DNA of 64,000 nt from Schistocerca nitens (Eukaryota > Arthropoda > Insecta > Orthoptera > Acrididae), in NCBI RefSeq assembly GCF_023898315.1, contig NC_064619.1, forward strand, positions 302,040,150 to 302,104,149. The letters are read 5' to 3'. Position 1 is the stretch's first letter. Each line of letters starts with the position of its first letter. A program made the position numbers and the translations under genes. Below are positions 1-11,610 of this stretch, piece by piece. Below the pieces are notes generated by a model. The model worked only from the letters and a program-made list of their open reading frames with translations, was not told the origin of the DNA and did no database searches.

Positions 1-2650
1 TAATAAACTAATTATTTTTCAGTTTCTTTGAAAAGTGGTTATTGTAATATCTTCAGCAAAATATTGGACCTAACCTTATGATTTATTTGCGAATGTCATT
101 AGTTAAAAGGAACTATGAAAATGCATTAATGTCTTAGTGACTTAGATGATATTGCACATAAAAATTTTAATGACCTTATAAAGGTTTGTTTGACCTAAGT
201 TTATTTTAGATTTGTATCTGCACTTCGAAAACCACTATAAAGCTTCTAGTTTATGGTAATAGGAAACTTCATTGTTGGCAAACATCCTGCTATATGCGTT
301 ATAAAAAATAAAAATATTGTTACTATGCTTTGTAATACCAACGTGTTTAATATGTTGACCCTGAATGTTTCGCCAAACGGTTAAATGGAGGACTAATAGA
401 TTCTTATACTTGTATGCAATTGTAATCCTTAGACATTTAAGAACAGTAATTATTCATGCCTTTTTGTCCTTGGTGTACTGCAAATTGAAAACTTCTTACA
501 TCAACCACGTACTTTTATTAGCCAAGCATCCTCATTGTTTATGGTGTAAACATTGCAAGTACATAATAATTTTTCTACTTATGATTATTATAAATTTATA
601 ATACTGAGAACAAAAAGCTTTAATTTTATATTATAATGAATAAAAATAATTTGTTTTTAAAGTTAAATACAGTAATGAAACATTTTATCAGTTTGCTTTA
701 AGCTTAAGATGTCAAAGAAGGGTTAGTTATAACAACTGTGTGAAGAACGGTTATATAATTGAACTCAGTAATAAAAGTTTACATTCTATGCACTGTGCAT
801 TTCTTCTGTAAGATTACATTATCTTTTACCTTTATCTCACAGCAAGTGCACTTTTTAAGGCAAATTTTGAGGAATTAATACAATACACAAAATGCTCCTG
901 AAATCATAAACTTTTGCTTAACGAGTGCAATGAGTCAGAGTTCAACTTGGGAAAACTTTTTTAGATTTGTTTAAAATCAGTAAATTTTGTATTAATGTGC
1001 ATCAGTAAATCTTTATGGAATGTGATGATTCTCAAAACACCCAGGAATTACAAAGAAGTTGTAGAGATATTTATTTCTTTATTGTTCATCTGTAAGAAGA
1101 TAAATACAACAAATATCAGAATATCATGTTTTCCTGTACACACTTGAATTTATATATAAGCTCACAGTTTGAAAAAAAAGAAAAGATGTGGTAACATATA
1201 ATTGGATGTTACTGTTACCAATCAAAATACAATTTGTTCACCAAACAATAAATGGTACATTCATTACATATTAATGTCACCTTCAGTGTTTAAGATCGTC
1301 ATTAGGACAACTTTTGAATTTTTATACTGAATAAAATGCCTTTTCGCTCCAAGCTATTTTCATGTGGTGTTTCTGAATGCACTAAGTGACACATCACATG
1401 CCTGTGCTGGTAACACGTTAAGTAATTGTAAACATATATATGTGTGTAACTGCCTTGAGTTGATTTAAAAGGAAGGTCTGCATTGGCCATAATTTTGATG
1501 ATTTATTAACAGCAAAATCGATTTTCGATCACATAATGATCATCTTCAATGCTGGAAGTTAAACATTTCACATAGAGATCAGTGAATAAGAAACAAAAGA
1601 CCACAAAAACACCTGAGTATAAACCAGCTGTTGGTAAAAACATACCTTTAGTGCGCAAATTAAAGCTCGTAGTCACTGGTGTCTAGTTATTAGCAGTAAC
1701 AGAAGCTATTAAACGATCACATTAACTGAAGCCGCTGTTTACATTCACCTATACAGCAGACCTCAGTGTCACAGGGGCTTGGAACGCCCTCTATGTGACA
1801 TGTCATATGAAGACTTAACGTTACTTTATTTGGCAAGAGATTACCACAAAATACCAAATGTGCAGTTGCAAATCATTAATTGAATACATCAAATTTAAAA
1901 TTGAACAATAAAAACACATAGCAAAAAAGAAGTGGAAATGCACATCTTGCCAACATACACAGGTGTGTTTTTTTTCGAAAAAACTTAAAAAACATCCAAG
2001 AATAAAAATCAACAGCTAAATTGTAAGGTGTCAGATTACAGGACTAATAAAAAAGAAAAATATACAAATAACATGACGTCAATTATAACAGAAGTTGTTA
2101 TAGCACGGTAACCACCATGTGGTGTGGAAAGTCAGAGGTGCAAAGTTCATAATTTATGTAAAATATTACCTTAAAACCAAGAAGTCAAATACATAAATAG
2201 TGGCGATTGTGCAATATGCTGTGATTTAACAGGTCAAAATATCATGAAACACAATATTCTTTATAAAAAAATTTTAGGCTGCAGACTAACAATTTTTTAT
2301 CATATTTGATGACATGATGATACACACATCTCATTCGTCCTGTTTTGATATGTTAACACATTATGAGGCTTAATTACGAAAAATCATCGTAATTATGAAA
2401 TATAGAATGATATAAAAGCACATTGCAGATGCAGAGATCATTTAGCGCACTCATCAGTAAGAACTACTGTTACAAATGGCAAAGAATTGGTGATATGTCG
2501 GCTAGAGACACAAGTGTATGAAATACTCTAGCCTAACAGGAACCTCCACTATTACACCTATTATTTATAGAAAAAAATTTCCTCATATAATGCAAACAGA
2601 CCTTGGGTATGAAACGGTGTTCTGATTAAGGTGTAAAAGCTTTGTCTTAA
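1..2650. other. AT-rich stretch without recognisable gene
   Basis: The sequence is AT-rich on both strands, with only short open frames (under about 80 codons) that lack any family motif. No SINE, LTR or transposase motif was recognised here. It is probably intergenic DNA or very old repeats. Confidence 0.6.
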
Positions 2651-2766
2651 GTTGATTTTAAGTCTTCCGACTGTGACGTGAATCTAGTGTTTTCAGCGTG
2701 CTGCAGTTTATTATGAATACTTCATTAACAGTATTTATAGCATAGAGCAACAATTTGAACCATTTG

Positions 2767-2877
2767 AGAACAAAGTAATAGAACATCAAAAGCCAATTGA
2801 TAAAAACGAAATCAAAGAATAAACAGGTGTCAGAAACATACATTCCAACATTTAATAGCATTTCGTTTTTATCACGC
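2767..2877. repeat. Diverged dispersed repeat, copy 1
   Basis: This stretch of about 110 bp aligns by eye with 11611-11724 in the same orientation. Both copies share GAACATC, AATCAAAGAATAAA, a TACATT block and an ending near TCACG, with small indels between. The copy lies just beyond the 3' end of the minus-strand Gypsy integrase at 2911-4210, so it may be LTR or 3' UTR sequence of that family. That role is inferred from position only. Confidence 0.5.
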
Positions 2878-2910
2878 CTCATCACTCCCCCTCCCACCCC
2901 CTTCCAAGTA

Positions 2911-4210
2911 CTAACAGGACTTTATATTAAACTGGATGTGGATTCCAGAGTCCATAATCCATGAGAATGAACGGAGGTGTATGTGGTTCTGCCAAGTCTG
3001 TCGTAGATACATCAGACATTTTGTCCATGGTTTACTGTGGCTTGTCCGGTTTGCATGTACTGGCATAAGAGGTGCAGAAAGCAGGTTTAAGGCGTTACTG
3101 AAAACCATAGTTGAGGCACCCATTAGCATTATCTTTGAATGTCTTGTCTCAACTACAAACTGTATATGGGCTGCCACATGGTAGCTGAAAATGCTTGTGC
3201 ACAGTGTCATGTCTAACGAAAACCTGTTTACACTTCCAAAGATCGGCGAAAATGATAGAGCAGAGAGTATACTGCTCACCCAGTGCCCCTGGACATAGTC
3301 GGTAAATGTGCGAACATAATGTTTGGACAAAGTGAGTTGCCTCAGTAACGTTCTGAGGCATGTTGCTGAAGAACTCACTGAGGAATCAAACTGGTTAATC
3401 ATAGACCAGTTCTGCTGAGAAGGCGATAAGATCTTCCTTGATGGAAGCCAAGAGACCCAGGACAATTGGCAAAGTTTTTGTGTAACATTGTGGTTTGTGG
3501 CATCGTAGAATTGCTTTTAATGGGCAGTGAAAACACTCAGCTACATAGACCAGTTCTGCTCATACAGCGATAAGATCTTTCTTGACGGAAGCCAGGAGAC
3601 CCAGGAAATTGGCAAAGTTTTTGTCCAAAACTGTGATTTGTGGCATTGTAGAATTTCTTTTAATGGGCTGTGCACACACTCAGCTACATTTGCCGCTGGA
3701 TGATAGGCTGCAGTTCCAATATACTTCATGCCTAATAAAATAGAGAGTGATTTGAGTAGACATGACTCAAATGGCCTGTCATGGCCAGTGGTGGTACAGA
3801 GAGACACCTCGAAATGAGCGATCCATCTGCAAAAAAAGGTGATTGCAATAGTTTCAGTTGGTATTGTCAACCAGCGCAAAAACTTCAGCCCCACAGATTA
3901 AGCAGTCAATGGCAGTTAAACAGTAGGTGTGTCCTTCATATAGTGGAAACAGTCCAATAATGTCTATGTGGACATATTTAAACAATGGGTGGCTGGTAAA
4001 AAGGGCAAACAGGTGCACTGACATGGCAGATGATTTTATTACATTGACAGGCCACACACTGGTGTACAAAAGCTTTGTTGTCTCTGTCCATATACAATCA
4101 CACAAAAACTCTCTTAACCAACCTCTGCTCCAGGCCCCATGGTGGGACAATGCATACATGGCAAATTGCCTGTTGATGAGAGTGCTTTCTCAGAAACGGG
4201 CATGTATTTG
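2911..4210 (-). pseudogene. Gypsy integrase remnant (element B)
   Basis: Minus-strand reading gives successive pieces of a Ty3/Gypsy integrase, the enzyme that inserts retrotransposon cDNA. From about 4160 down to 3854 there is the end of the zinc-binding region, then the catalytic core with YVHIDIIG and a GHTYCLTAID segment. At 3894-3541 there is a TTTGHDRPFES block (consensus TTDxGxQFES) and a YHPAANVAE block followed by the third-acid region. At 3361-3149 the C-terminal part is seen, with VFVRHDTVH. Frames change and stops occur, and the second catalytic Asp appears as Gly (TTGHD rather than TTDRG), so it is dead. A direct duplication of about 144 bp lies inside it. No gag, protease or RT of this copy is seen. 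Confidence 0.8.
3402..3688. repeat. 144-bp tandem duplication inside Gypsy B
   Basis: Segment 3402-3545 (starting TAGACCAGTTCTGCT) is followed immediately by a similar copy at 3546-3688 starting with the same 15 bases. Both end in CACTCAGCTACA. The copies differ by scattered substitutions and small indels, so the duplication is not recent. It repeats part of the integrase coding region and is one cause of its breakage. Confidence 0.85.
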
Positions 4211-5950
4211 ATGTAGAAACATTAAAATACCACATTGTGTCCAAATGAGGTATTGGGATGTGATAGACAAAGCTGTAAATCAGATTGGCGTACGAGTAAG
4301 TTTTGCAGTTTGCTGATGCTTCAAGCTAACTTCGCCGTTAACAGCATCTATACAGGAAAGGGCGAATATCAGTGCATTAAATTCCCTATAAACATCGATA
4401 AAACATGTTAGGAATTGCACAATGTGGGCCAAGTGTTACTACTGACTTGCCGATACTTTGTCTGGCCTGTAATGAAAACATAGATTAGCAGCCTGCAATC
4501 AGTGACCAGCATAAGCTGTCAGCTTTGCCAAGTATATGATGGAATTTCATTATAGAAGCAGTAGCTGTTATTTGCACCTATACTAGTATATCAGTAACTT
4601 TGTTATGATGAGCGATGGCGAGTAAGCTATTCTACAAGCAACAACTTCAACTGCCCTCAAGGGTTTGTCTGTTCGGGTAAACATAGCTCATGATGTGTGC
4701 TCACACACACACACCCCTACTACTCCAACACATGATGCAGTGGCACATGCAACATCAGTGCTGAGCAGTGCAATTGGAGGGGTATGAGCTGGAGCACACA
4801 TCTGTGCATCATACTACTGAAGTAACAATTTCGATAATTTTTTAAAATAGCCTACATTCTTCCTCAGGGTTTAACCAATGTCCGTATCAAAGTTCATCGA
4901 AATTGGTTCTGTGGGTTAGTTGTGAAAATGTAACAGAGTGACTTTTGAATTTATTAATATCAATGTATCACTATGGGTTAAAAACACTGAGCATTGTATT
5001 CATTATGTTGAACTGTATTACCACAGTCTGACACATTCAGTCATGACACTACTACTCATTTTTGTTATATGCTGCAAGAGCATTGCTCCAAGTGGATGTA
5101 ACCTACAGTTTTGAATACAGTATCAGATGGGTGCAAATAATATCGTTTATACTCATTTGTAACACAGTTTTGTGGTAGCTTTCCCAATTCTGTGCAGGGA
5201 CTAATGGACACAATACATTGACACAACAATCTTGCTTTATTGCTCGTCACCCAACATATAAGACATCCAACAAGTAAACGTTTCTGTGCCAAACTCCCTT
5301 CTTTTGAGTCCACCCAGATGTTGCACTCAGCCATGTGTGTTCTCTGATCAGAGGCATTACTCATGTTGGTGTCTGCCACAGTACCTCCCCATCCCCCCTC
5401 CCCAAACCATTCAGAGTGCAGAACACTTTGGGGAGCGATGGTTGGTGGGCGTCATCAAATTGGTGACACATGCACATAAGCACTTGACCAGCCGTGTCAT
5501 GGCCAGCTGCCAAGCAGAACATGGCTGGACTGTTTCTCGGTATCAGTCCAACTTGTTGGAAGTGATCAGTAGCATTGTGATTGGTTGCCAAGCAGCAGGG
5601 CATGATTGGACCATTTCTCATCATCAACCGTAGTGTTTGTGCTGTGTAGATGATAAGGTGCCAACTGTTCAGGAGGCTGATGAGGGAAACTATATAGAGA
5701 TTCACTTTGTGCACGCAGCTGTGGAGGCTGAGGTAGCTGGGACAGTGCATTCGTAGGAGAATCTGAAGCTATCTGTAACGTGGTGTGCAGAAGCTGTCGT
5801 TCTGGTTCCCTCAGGACTGTAATAATAACTAGGCCGTCTGCTCACAAATGTGAGGGTATAGTGGCATAATCGACATTCAAAGGTAACTGATACATGTTGG
5901 TGCATTACAGAACTGTTATGGCTGGTGTCCACTATCAGATCATTGTCTAC
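4211..5950. other. Region between two Gypsy remnants
   Basis: No coding motif was recognised. The segment lies between the coding 3' end of Gypsy A (about 5955, minus strand) and the start of Gypsy B (about 4210). The 3' LTR of A or the 5' part of B would be expected here, but no terminal repeat pair could be fixed by eye. It contains a short AC-rich run near 4704 and a C-rich run near 5387-5404. Confidence 0.4.
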
Positions 5951-5954
5951 AAGT

Positions 5955-7363
5955 TACAGACAGATGTTCTCTGGATCAAAGTCTCTTATGTCAAGATTGA
6001 TAATGATTGGCTCCTCAAAGTCCAAATTAGGTGTCTGCATGTCGAGGAGTAAATGACCACATGGGTCACTGTCCCTAATTTCTGGTTCTGTGTCACATAT
6101 AGCTAGGTATTTGCACAGAATCCACGTTGATTTTAAGTGCCTTAACGAGACCATCGTTGCTTTTACATTGAGCAAAATTTTGTGTTTGAGTGTCCTAATT
6201 TAAAACTTTACACGGGCATGAGTTCGGTGGCTGTAAAGCTGGTCAGATCATTTCTTTCCATAGCATTACAAATCCGCATTTATTCAGTGCCTTGTGTGAA
6301 CACTTTTGGAATGGTATGGGTGTTAGGCGGTGATGCTCACATATGGCTGAGATGGTCCTTCATCGTCGGGATCAAAACTGGTAAGCATGCTGGTTCAGTA
6401 GCCAGGGTCGGTAGAACGAAATCTACTGGGAGTGTGAGTCAGTCTCTATACAAGATTTCTGCTCGTGAACGGCGAAGGTCTTCCTTGATTGTGATATCAT
6501 CACCTAATAGCACCCATGGCAAGGCTTCTGTTCACAGTCCTGTGTGGCACGTGAGTGCAGCGCTTTTAGAGTTCTATACCACCACAAGCTCAACACTCTG
6601 AGGGTGGTATGCACTTGTACAGTTACACATAAAGTGCAGAGGTTGCAGAGCACCTCGAATAAAGCAGACTGAAATTGTGTTGCCTAGTCTGTCATTATCG
6701 TTCCAGGGCAGCCAAAACGAGCTATCCAAGCAGCAATGAATGCACGAGCTATTGATTCTGCTGTAATACCTTTAGCTGAGACTGATTCCATCCAACAAGA
6801 AACTCTGTCAGTAATTGATAATAAGTATCTGTAACCTTTTGCGAAAAAGTACTTGTGGTATATCAGATTGACCTAGTTGAGGTTGTGTACAGTGTCCAAA
6901 TTTGCTATACTGGAATGCCAAACAAGCTTATGCTCAGGCATGACTGTCATGGTTAATGTTCAGCCAAATGAAGCATTCAGTGCTGAGTGCTACTTCTGTC
7001 ATAAATCTCCAGGTGCACCAGCATGCGTAATCGTTCGAAAATCGTGCGCCCCTTGAATGTGGGAACTAGTGGTTGACTTTTGTTCTCAGATACATTGCAC
7101 AGTATTTGGATGTTATTCCCAGGGACTGGCCACTGTTCTATGAGGAGACTAGTGGAATCACAATTAAGTCCATTATGTTCATGACACTATTTTTCCATCA
7201 GGTTGTCATAATCTAGTTGCAGAGAAATAACACTGATCCGTGACAGTAGTCTGTGATTACACTGTTGGTGCCATGTAGCCGACGAACATCTATCGTATAT
7301 TGTGCAATAATAATAACATAACGGAAGAGATGCATACTATCTTCATTGGAGGGGCTTGTATGA
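5955..7363 (-). pseudogene. Gypsy A integrase and C-terminal tail
   Basis: Minus-strand pieces begin with the RNase H/integrase linker (QYTIDVRRLHGTNSV, 7350-7230). A zinc-binding region around 7060-6920 follows, then core fragments through 6850-6480, where stops and frame changes are frequent. The final piece, 6175-5955, has the usual Gypsy ending: an ATMVSLRHLK block like the consensus VSLDRLKP, then an acidic tail. The integrase would join cDNA to host DNA, but this copy cannot encode a working enzyme. Confidence 0.75.
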
Positions 7364-7560
7364 GCCGGCCGATGTGACCGACCGGTTCTAGGCGCTTCAG
7401 TGCGGAACCGCGCTGCTGCTACAGTCGCAGGTTCGAATCCTGCCTCAGGCATGGATGTGCGTCATGTTCTTAGGTTAGTTAGGTTTAATTAGTTCTAAGT
7501 CTAGGGAACTGATGACCTCAGAAGTTAAGTCCCATAGTGCTTAGAGCCATTTGAACCATT
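7364..7560 (+). mobile_element. tRNA-derived SINE, copy 1
   Basis: The head carries a perfect RNA polymerase III B box (GGTTCGAATCC) preceded by a tRNA-like region. The conserved body follows (GGTTAGTTAGGTTTAA), then the tail AGAGCCATTTGAACCATTT. It sits between the RNase H and integrase pieces of Gypsy A. The flanks GGCTTGTATGA and AGCTTCGCATGA look like a decayed target duplication, so this may be an older copy. Confidence 0.9.
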
Positions 7561-8200
7561 TCGAGCTTCGCATGACTTTTGCAAGTGGCTTGTGATCTGT
7601 ATAGATAACAACGTGTCTTCTTTCAGCATATTCTCTAAAATATCTGACTGCTTCGTGGACGGCGAGTAATTCATGATTGAACATGTACCATTTTGATTGT
7701 GAGGCTGTGACTAATTTGAGAAGAAGTGAAGCCGCTGTGCTTCACCCATCACCTCTTGTAAGACTGCTCCAACAACTGAATCGCTAGTGTCATTTATGAC
7801 GATGAGCTGTGCATTAGATATGGAGTGGACCAAAGTTGTTGCTTTTGTGAGGCAGTCTTTGGCTGGTTTGAACACTTCTTGCATTTAGAAATCTTCAGTT
7901 TGATGTACAGGATACTTGTCGGGAATTGTTCTGGATTAAAGTTGCCGGTAATCGCGACGTTGGCGCCATGTATTGGTCTTCTTTGCAACTAAGTGGAGAG
8001 GCGAGGCCCAGCTGCTTTATGACAATAACAGATCCCTGCAGCGGGCACAGACGACAATTCCTGCTGCGCGAACTTCAATTTCTTACTTGGTAACCGACGA
8101 GGTCGAGCATGAATTGGCGATCCTAGCGTTGTTAGAATATAGTGCATTGTTGACTGCTGCATAGCTGCTGAGTGGTCTCTGGGAAGTAGTTATAGGTCTG
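7561..8200 (-). pseudogene. Gypsy A N-terminal RT and RNase H pieces
   Basis: Minus strand near 8180-7900 shows an N-terminal RT block with ARPRRLPSKKLKFAQQE, like the Gypsy consensus before the palm. It jumps directly to an RNase H-like block at 7900-7561 with YTDHKPLAKV and an FNHELLAVHEAVRYF segment (frames vary). The palm with the YxDD catalytic motif is missing, consistent with an internal deletion. Confidence 0.75.
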
Positions 8201-8299
8201 GAGAATCACCAGTTATCATGCGTACAGCAGTGTTGTCTATGTAGTGCAAACGCCCATGGCTACGTTAACAGTAGTATAAAGAAGGCGGCGGTGGTCAGG

Positions 8300-8620
8300 T
8301 TATGTTGGCAGGCCGTAAAATGATAAAAAAAAATCTGCTCCAAGGATAGAGCATACTACGTCTGAAACTGTGAATTGCCATAAAAAGCTCACGACCAAGG
8401 TTGAGGTTTAGTAAGAGTGTCACACGACTGTATGTCGTGTTGTGGAACCACTGGCAGTATTGAGGCGACAGTCATCAATCGTGCAGTGACGTAACCGAAA
8501 AGATGGGTAGAATGATAAGTTGTCACCCGTGTTCACTAGAAACTGCAGCTTTGTACAATGTTCAGCGACAAATAATCGACTGCTGTCTCCTGGGAAGCCA
8601 GTTGCCAACATTACCGACTT
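8300..8620 (-). pseudogene. Gypsy A aspartic protease remnant
   Basis: The minus frame 8611-8420 has TKLQFLVNTGDNLSFYP, aligned with the retroelement protease signature LVDTGADLSVYP. The catalytic Asp of DTG is Asn here. Downstream, around 8340, is a diverged SILGADFLxxF-like block (consensus LLGADFL). The protease would cut the Gag-Pol polyprotein, but the active-site change and later frameshifts make this copy inactive. Confidence 0.75.
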
Positions 8621-9070
8621 CCAGGTACATTTTCCATTTCACACAGGGAGCAGCACTTTCGAGATACTGCGTCAAATCGTCTGTGGTATTAGCATACTTT
8701 TTTATCTGAAGGCGATTGGTGACGTTTCGTCAGTGAGCGTTCACACTGATGCAGGTGACTGGAATGTTGTGTTTGACGAGCGGCGACTTGTGTGGTAAGC
8801 TTAGCGATTTGTGCTTGTAACGAGGTTAGGGAATTGCCTGACTGTGGGAATGTAGTTGTAACACGTGTGGACTGATACATCTTGGAAATAAGCTCCACCG
8901 TTGTTTGCTAGGGCTTCGAGGTCGCCAAACGCTTACCGTGAATGTTTCCTGAGCACCAGGCGATAAGTACGACAGGAAGGTGTTTTGGAGAATGTTGTCA
9001 TTAACAGCACTGCTATCCAGGGTCCATAGAGTTATGTAGGAGTGCAATCAGGTAACTCCTCTGTTGCGAG

Positions 9071-10228
9071 CATAGAGTAAATATCTCTGGAGTGAGCATT
9101 GCGTTCTGCGCATGTTGTCAACATTAAACCAGGATTGTCACGTGTTTTCGGGACTTCGCTGTGCGTGTGTGCTCTCTGCAGCGTTTGAATTTTATAATAT
9201 CAAGAATTTTTGTTATGTTTCACCGTTTGTTGATAGTGTAATAGCGATGGTGAATTACTGTTGTTGCTACGGATGCAAAGAAAAATATGTGAAAGGAGGG
9301 ATAGTAACTTTTCATGGGTACATACCATGTAGCTCTAATTATAGTTATATTAGTAAGAGACTCTGTATATGTTTAAAAATTTCGAGACGCATTATAATTA
9401 AGGCTTGATTCTGTAGACCTATTTTTCTACGATTTTATGACTGTAAAACAGATATTACAGCTCGTACAAAAGCTTACAAACAGTCGCTTCCTCTCGTAAA
9501 TTTGCTAGTGGAACAGGAAAGGGAATGGTTAGTTGTTTCAGTAAATACTATCCGCCATGCATTTATCAGTGACTTGTCGATTATGTATATAGATTACTCA
9601 GTCTACTATTTATTTAATAAACTCGGAGCAAGTGCGTAAAATACGTTAAATAAATATTTCAAAGTGCCACCCGTAAGAAAAATTGTGCTTTAGGTCGCAA
9701 AAACGAGAAAATAAATACGCAGAAATAGCAGAAAAAAGGACGAATTAGCAGGGACATAATCGCTAATGTGTGGCAAATTCGGTGTTTTTCGGACACTTGC
9801 AAAAGTACTAGCGTACTGTCAAGTCGTTTTGCAAGACTATCACTGCAAAAATGTACGTCACCCTCTGTAATACTATAAAGTGCCGTATCATACCGAAAAC
9901 TACCAAAAATCTAGTGCATCTGAACTGTGACACCTATCGCAAAGAAGCAGAATGTAATATCACTTGCCCTTAAAAGTTACGTAGCTGGTTTATTCCCAGT
10001 ATCAAATGGATACTGTTAAAATGTCTGCGCAACATATATAAATAATCCACGACACGTACGAAAAGAATCCCTCTGTACTAGGGATGTAGTGACATTATAA
10101 TATACAGGGCGCTATACGTACAGACACGCGACGTCCCGAGAACACGTGACCAGGCCGGCAATGTATGTTGACAACACAAAATCTGTTCTGCGCATGTGAA
10201 TGCTCACTCCAGAGATATTTACTCTATG
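9071..10228 (+). mobile_element. P-element-like transposon with THAP exon
   Basis: The ends are inverted repeats. The left end begins CATAGAGTAAATATCTCTGG and the right end is its exact complement for about 30 bp, with weaker similarity for roughly 100 bp. Flanking 8-bp sequences GTTGCGAG (9063-9070) and GTTGGGAG (10229-10236) differ at one base and fit a target duplication. The 8-bp duplication, CA...TG termini and a THAP domain together fit the P superfamily. At 1158 bp it is far too short for a full transposase, so it is probably an internally deleted non-autonomous copy. It inserted into the gag of Gypsy A. Confidence 0.82.
9247..9408 (+). pseudogene. THAP-domain fragment of P-like transposase
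   Basis: Starting at the ATG at 9247, the frame reads MVNYCCCYGCKEKYVKGG and then IVTFHGYIP. It resembles the start of a THAP zinc finger: closely spaced Cys pairs near residues 5-10 and the FHxxP block near residue 23. THAP domains bind the ends of P elements. Only about 53 codons follow before a stop, and the His of the C2CH set and the catalytic RNase H-like domain are not visible. An upstream in-frame ATG at 9112 exists, but the domain homology starts at 9247. Confidence 0.65.
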
Positions 10229-10376
10229 GTTGGGAGTAACAGTTACAATAGTTGGGCTTCAGACTGAGACAAGCGCCTGATTAGAGTGGTTTTAGTGGCT
10301 GCGTTTTTGTCAGCACTTGTTGGTGAGGCCGAACTATTCTGAATTTCCTTGCCTATGTCTTCGTTGAGAAGCGTGA

Positions 10377-10950
10377 CTACGTAATTTTAGTTGGTTTCGT
10401 CACTGTCATGCAGAAGGAGAAATTCACTTGCATTTTTGTGGTGATGAACAAGCTGAAGTCTTTCTTCAGTTCCATGAGGGTAGTACGATACACTTCCGAG
10501 TCGACGGTTGTGCCGTGAAGCAGGACATTAAACAGAAAAACTCCTTTGGAGTCCCAGAAAACCGCCATCGTGACTGTACTAGCTGAGGTGCGGCTTTAAA
10601 CTTTTTCTTTGGAGGGGAAGTGTTCTGGCGCCACATCACATATTGCTGTTTTGTTTCTGGTTCGAAGTGATGAACCCATGTTTCATCACCTGTCATGATG
10701 TTTGACAAAAAATTGTCACGAACGGCGTAGTAACATGCAAGCAGTTTCGCACAAACAATCTTTTGTTTATCTTTATGGTCTTCTGTTAGACGGTAAGGAA
10801 TCCAGTGGGCACTCTCCTTTGAGTACTCCAACTGGCAGCACTGGTGGGCTAACACAAAGTGGCTTTCGAGCTGTGGATCAGGCAGTAAGCGCAACAGCCA
10901 TATTAACTATTACTATTACAGTGCCAGGCGTCACCCAAGTCTCCACATTC
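10377..10950 (-). pseudogene. Mariner transposase remnant
   Basis: The minus frame 10894-10600 carries the mariner linker and first catalytic block: PYRLTEDHKDKQ, then IMTGDETWVHHFEPETKQQ (first Asp in TGDETW). After a frameshift near 10600 the neighbouring frame continues MAVFWDSKGVFLFNVLLHGT and TVDSEVYRTTL, typical of mariner. The expected second Asp block (xxHDNARPH) is only faintly seen as LLLHDS near 10395. The third Asp block is absent from this strand. It is a dead copy. Confidence 0.88.
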
Positions 10951-10967
10951 TAGAGGAGCTCAAAGAT

Positions 10968-11030
10968 CTTCATTGGACTTCTTCCTCATCCACCCTATGG
11001 TCTGGATCTCGCACATTCCACTTGCCGTTG
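10968..11030 (+). pseudogene. Mariner C-terminal catalytic fragment, inverted
   Basis: The plus-strand frame reads LLPHPPYGLDLAHSTCR, close to the third catalytic block of mariner (LPHPPYSPDLAPSDYHLF), then stops. It faces the minus-strand mariner remnant next to it, so either an inversion or two separate copies are present. The fragment is short, hence the moderate confidence. Confidence 0.55.
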
Positions 11031-11138
11031 ATCTTGTTCCATGAAGGATGCACTCCAATGGAAGCGGTACTGATGCAGGAAGACGTTGTCTCCGGCGTCG
11101 ACTAATACAGTGGTACCATGTGTGCATACTGGCCCTCC

Positions 11139-11342
11139 TGGCCGGCCGAAGTGGCCGTGCGGTGCTAGGCGCTGCAGTCTGGAACCGCGAGACCGCTACG
11201 GTCGCAGGTTCGAATCCTGCCTCGGGCATGGATGTGTGTGATGTCCTTAGGTTAGTTAGGATTAACTAGTTCTAAGTTCTAGGGGACTAATGACCTGAGA
11301 AGTTGAGTCCCATAGTGCTCAGAGCCATTTGAGCCATTTTTT
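11139..11342 (+). mobile_element. tRNA-derived SINE, copy 2, full length
   Basis: This is a full-length copy: tRNA-like head from GCCGGCCGAAGTGGCCGTGC, B box GGTTCGAATCC, body GGTTAGTTAGGATTAA and tail AGAGCCATTTGAGCC with a short T run. It is flanked by a perfect 9-bp target duplication TGGCCCTCC at 11130-11138 and 11343-11351. Its D-arm and acceptor remnants look tRNA-like, but it is not a functional tRNA. Confidence 0.95.
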
Positions 11343-11610
11343 TGGCCCTCCAGTGACGTGGCACTGAAAGCAGATTATGTTGAAAAATAGGATTTTGTAA
11401 CCAAAAGAGTGGAGAATAATGTAGTGTAATGGGATCCAGAATAAAACCAAGTTGCTTTCACAAAAGAATAATGTGTTGAATTGCTTATTGGATAGCTCTC
11501 ATAGTCTGCAATATGGCATGTCTTTAATCATCGGTTTACCACCAAAAATACTGTTTTTTAGTATGAGTTAAAAAACATTTATAACATACGTGTGGGAATG
11601 TAAATAATTC

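Larger units (their letters stand above)
5955..10370 (-). mobile_element. Decayed Gypsy LTR retrotransposon (element A)
   Basis: Reading the minus strand from right to left gives the Ty3/Gypsy order: capsid gag (10370-8640), aspartic protease (8620-8300), N-terminal RT (8200-7900), RNase H (7900-7561), integrase and C-terminal tail (7363-5955). All parts contain stops and frameshifts. The catalytic RT palm appears to be deleted between the N-terminal RT block and RNase H. Two later insertions interrupt it: a P-like element (9071-10228, in gag) and a SINE (7364-7560, after RNase H). The LTRs were not located with certainty. Confidence 0.82.
8640..10370 (-). pseudogene. Gypsy A gag remnant, split by insertion
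   Basis: Minus strand 10370-10237 and 9062-8640 read as a Gypsy capsid: IRRLSQSEAQ, then an NDNILQNTFLSYLSPGAQE block, then MYQSTRVTTTFPQSGNSL followed by coiled-coil-like SLQAQIAKLTTQVAARQ. A basic stretch and a Cys-rich piece near 8690-8650 stand where the nucleocapsid would be. The P-like element interrupts gag at 9071-10228. Stops and frameshifts are present on both sides. Confidence 0.75.

Noticed and set aside
7364-7452. tRNA-like sequence with good B box, also at 11140, 14141, 23500, 24121, 24660, 29390, 29715, 34235 and 35910
   Set aside because: Each is the head of a SINE or foldback repeat (body, tail and target duplications present). Acceptor and anticodon stems do not fold as functional tRNAs.
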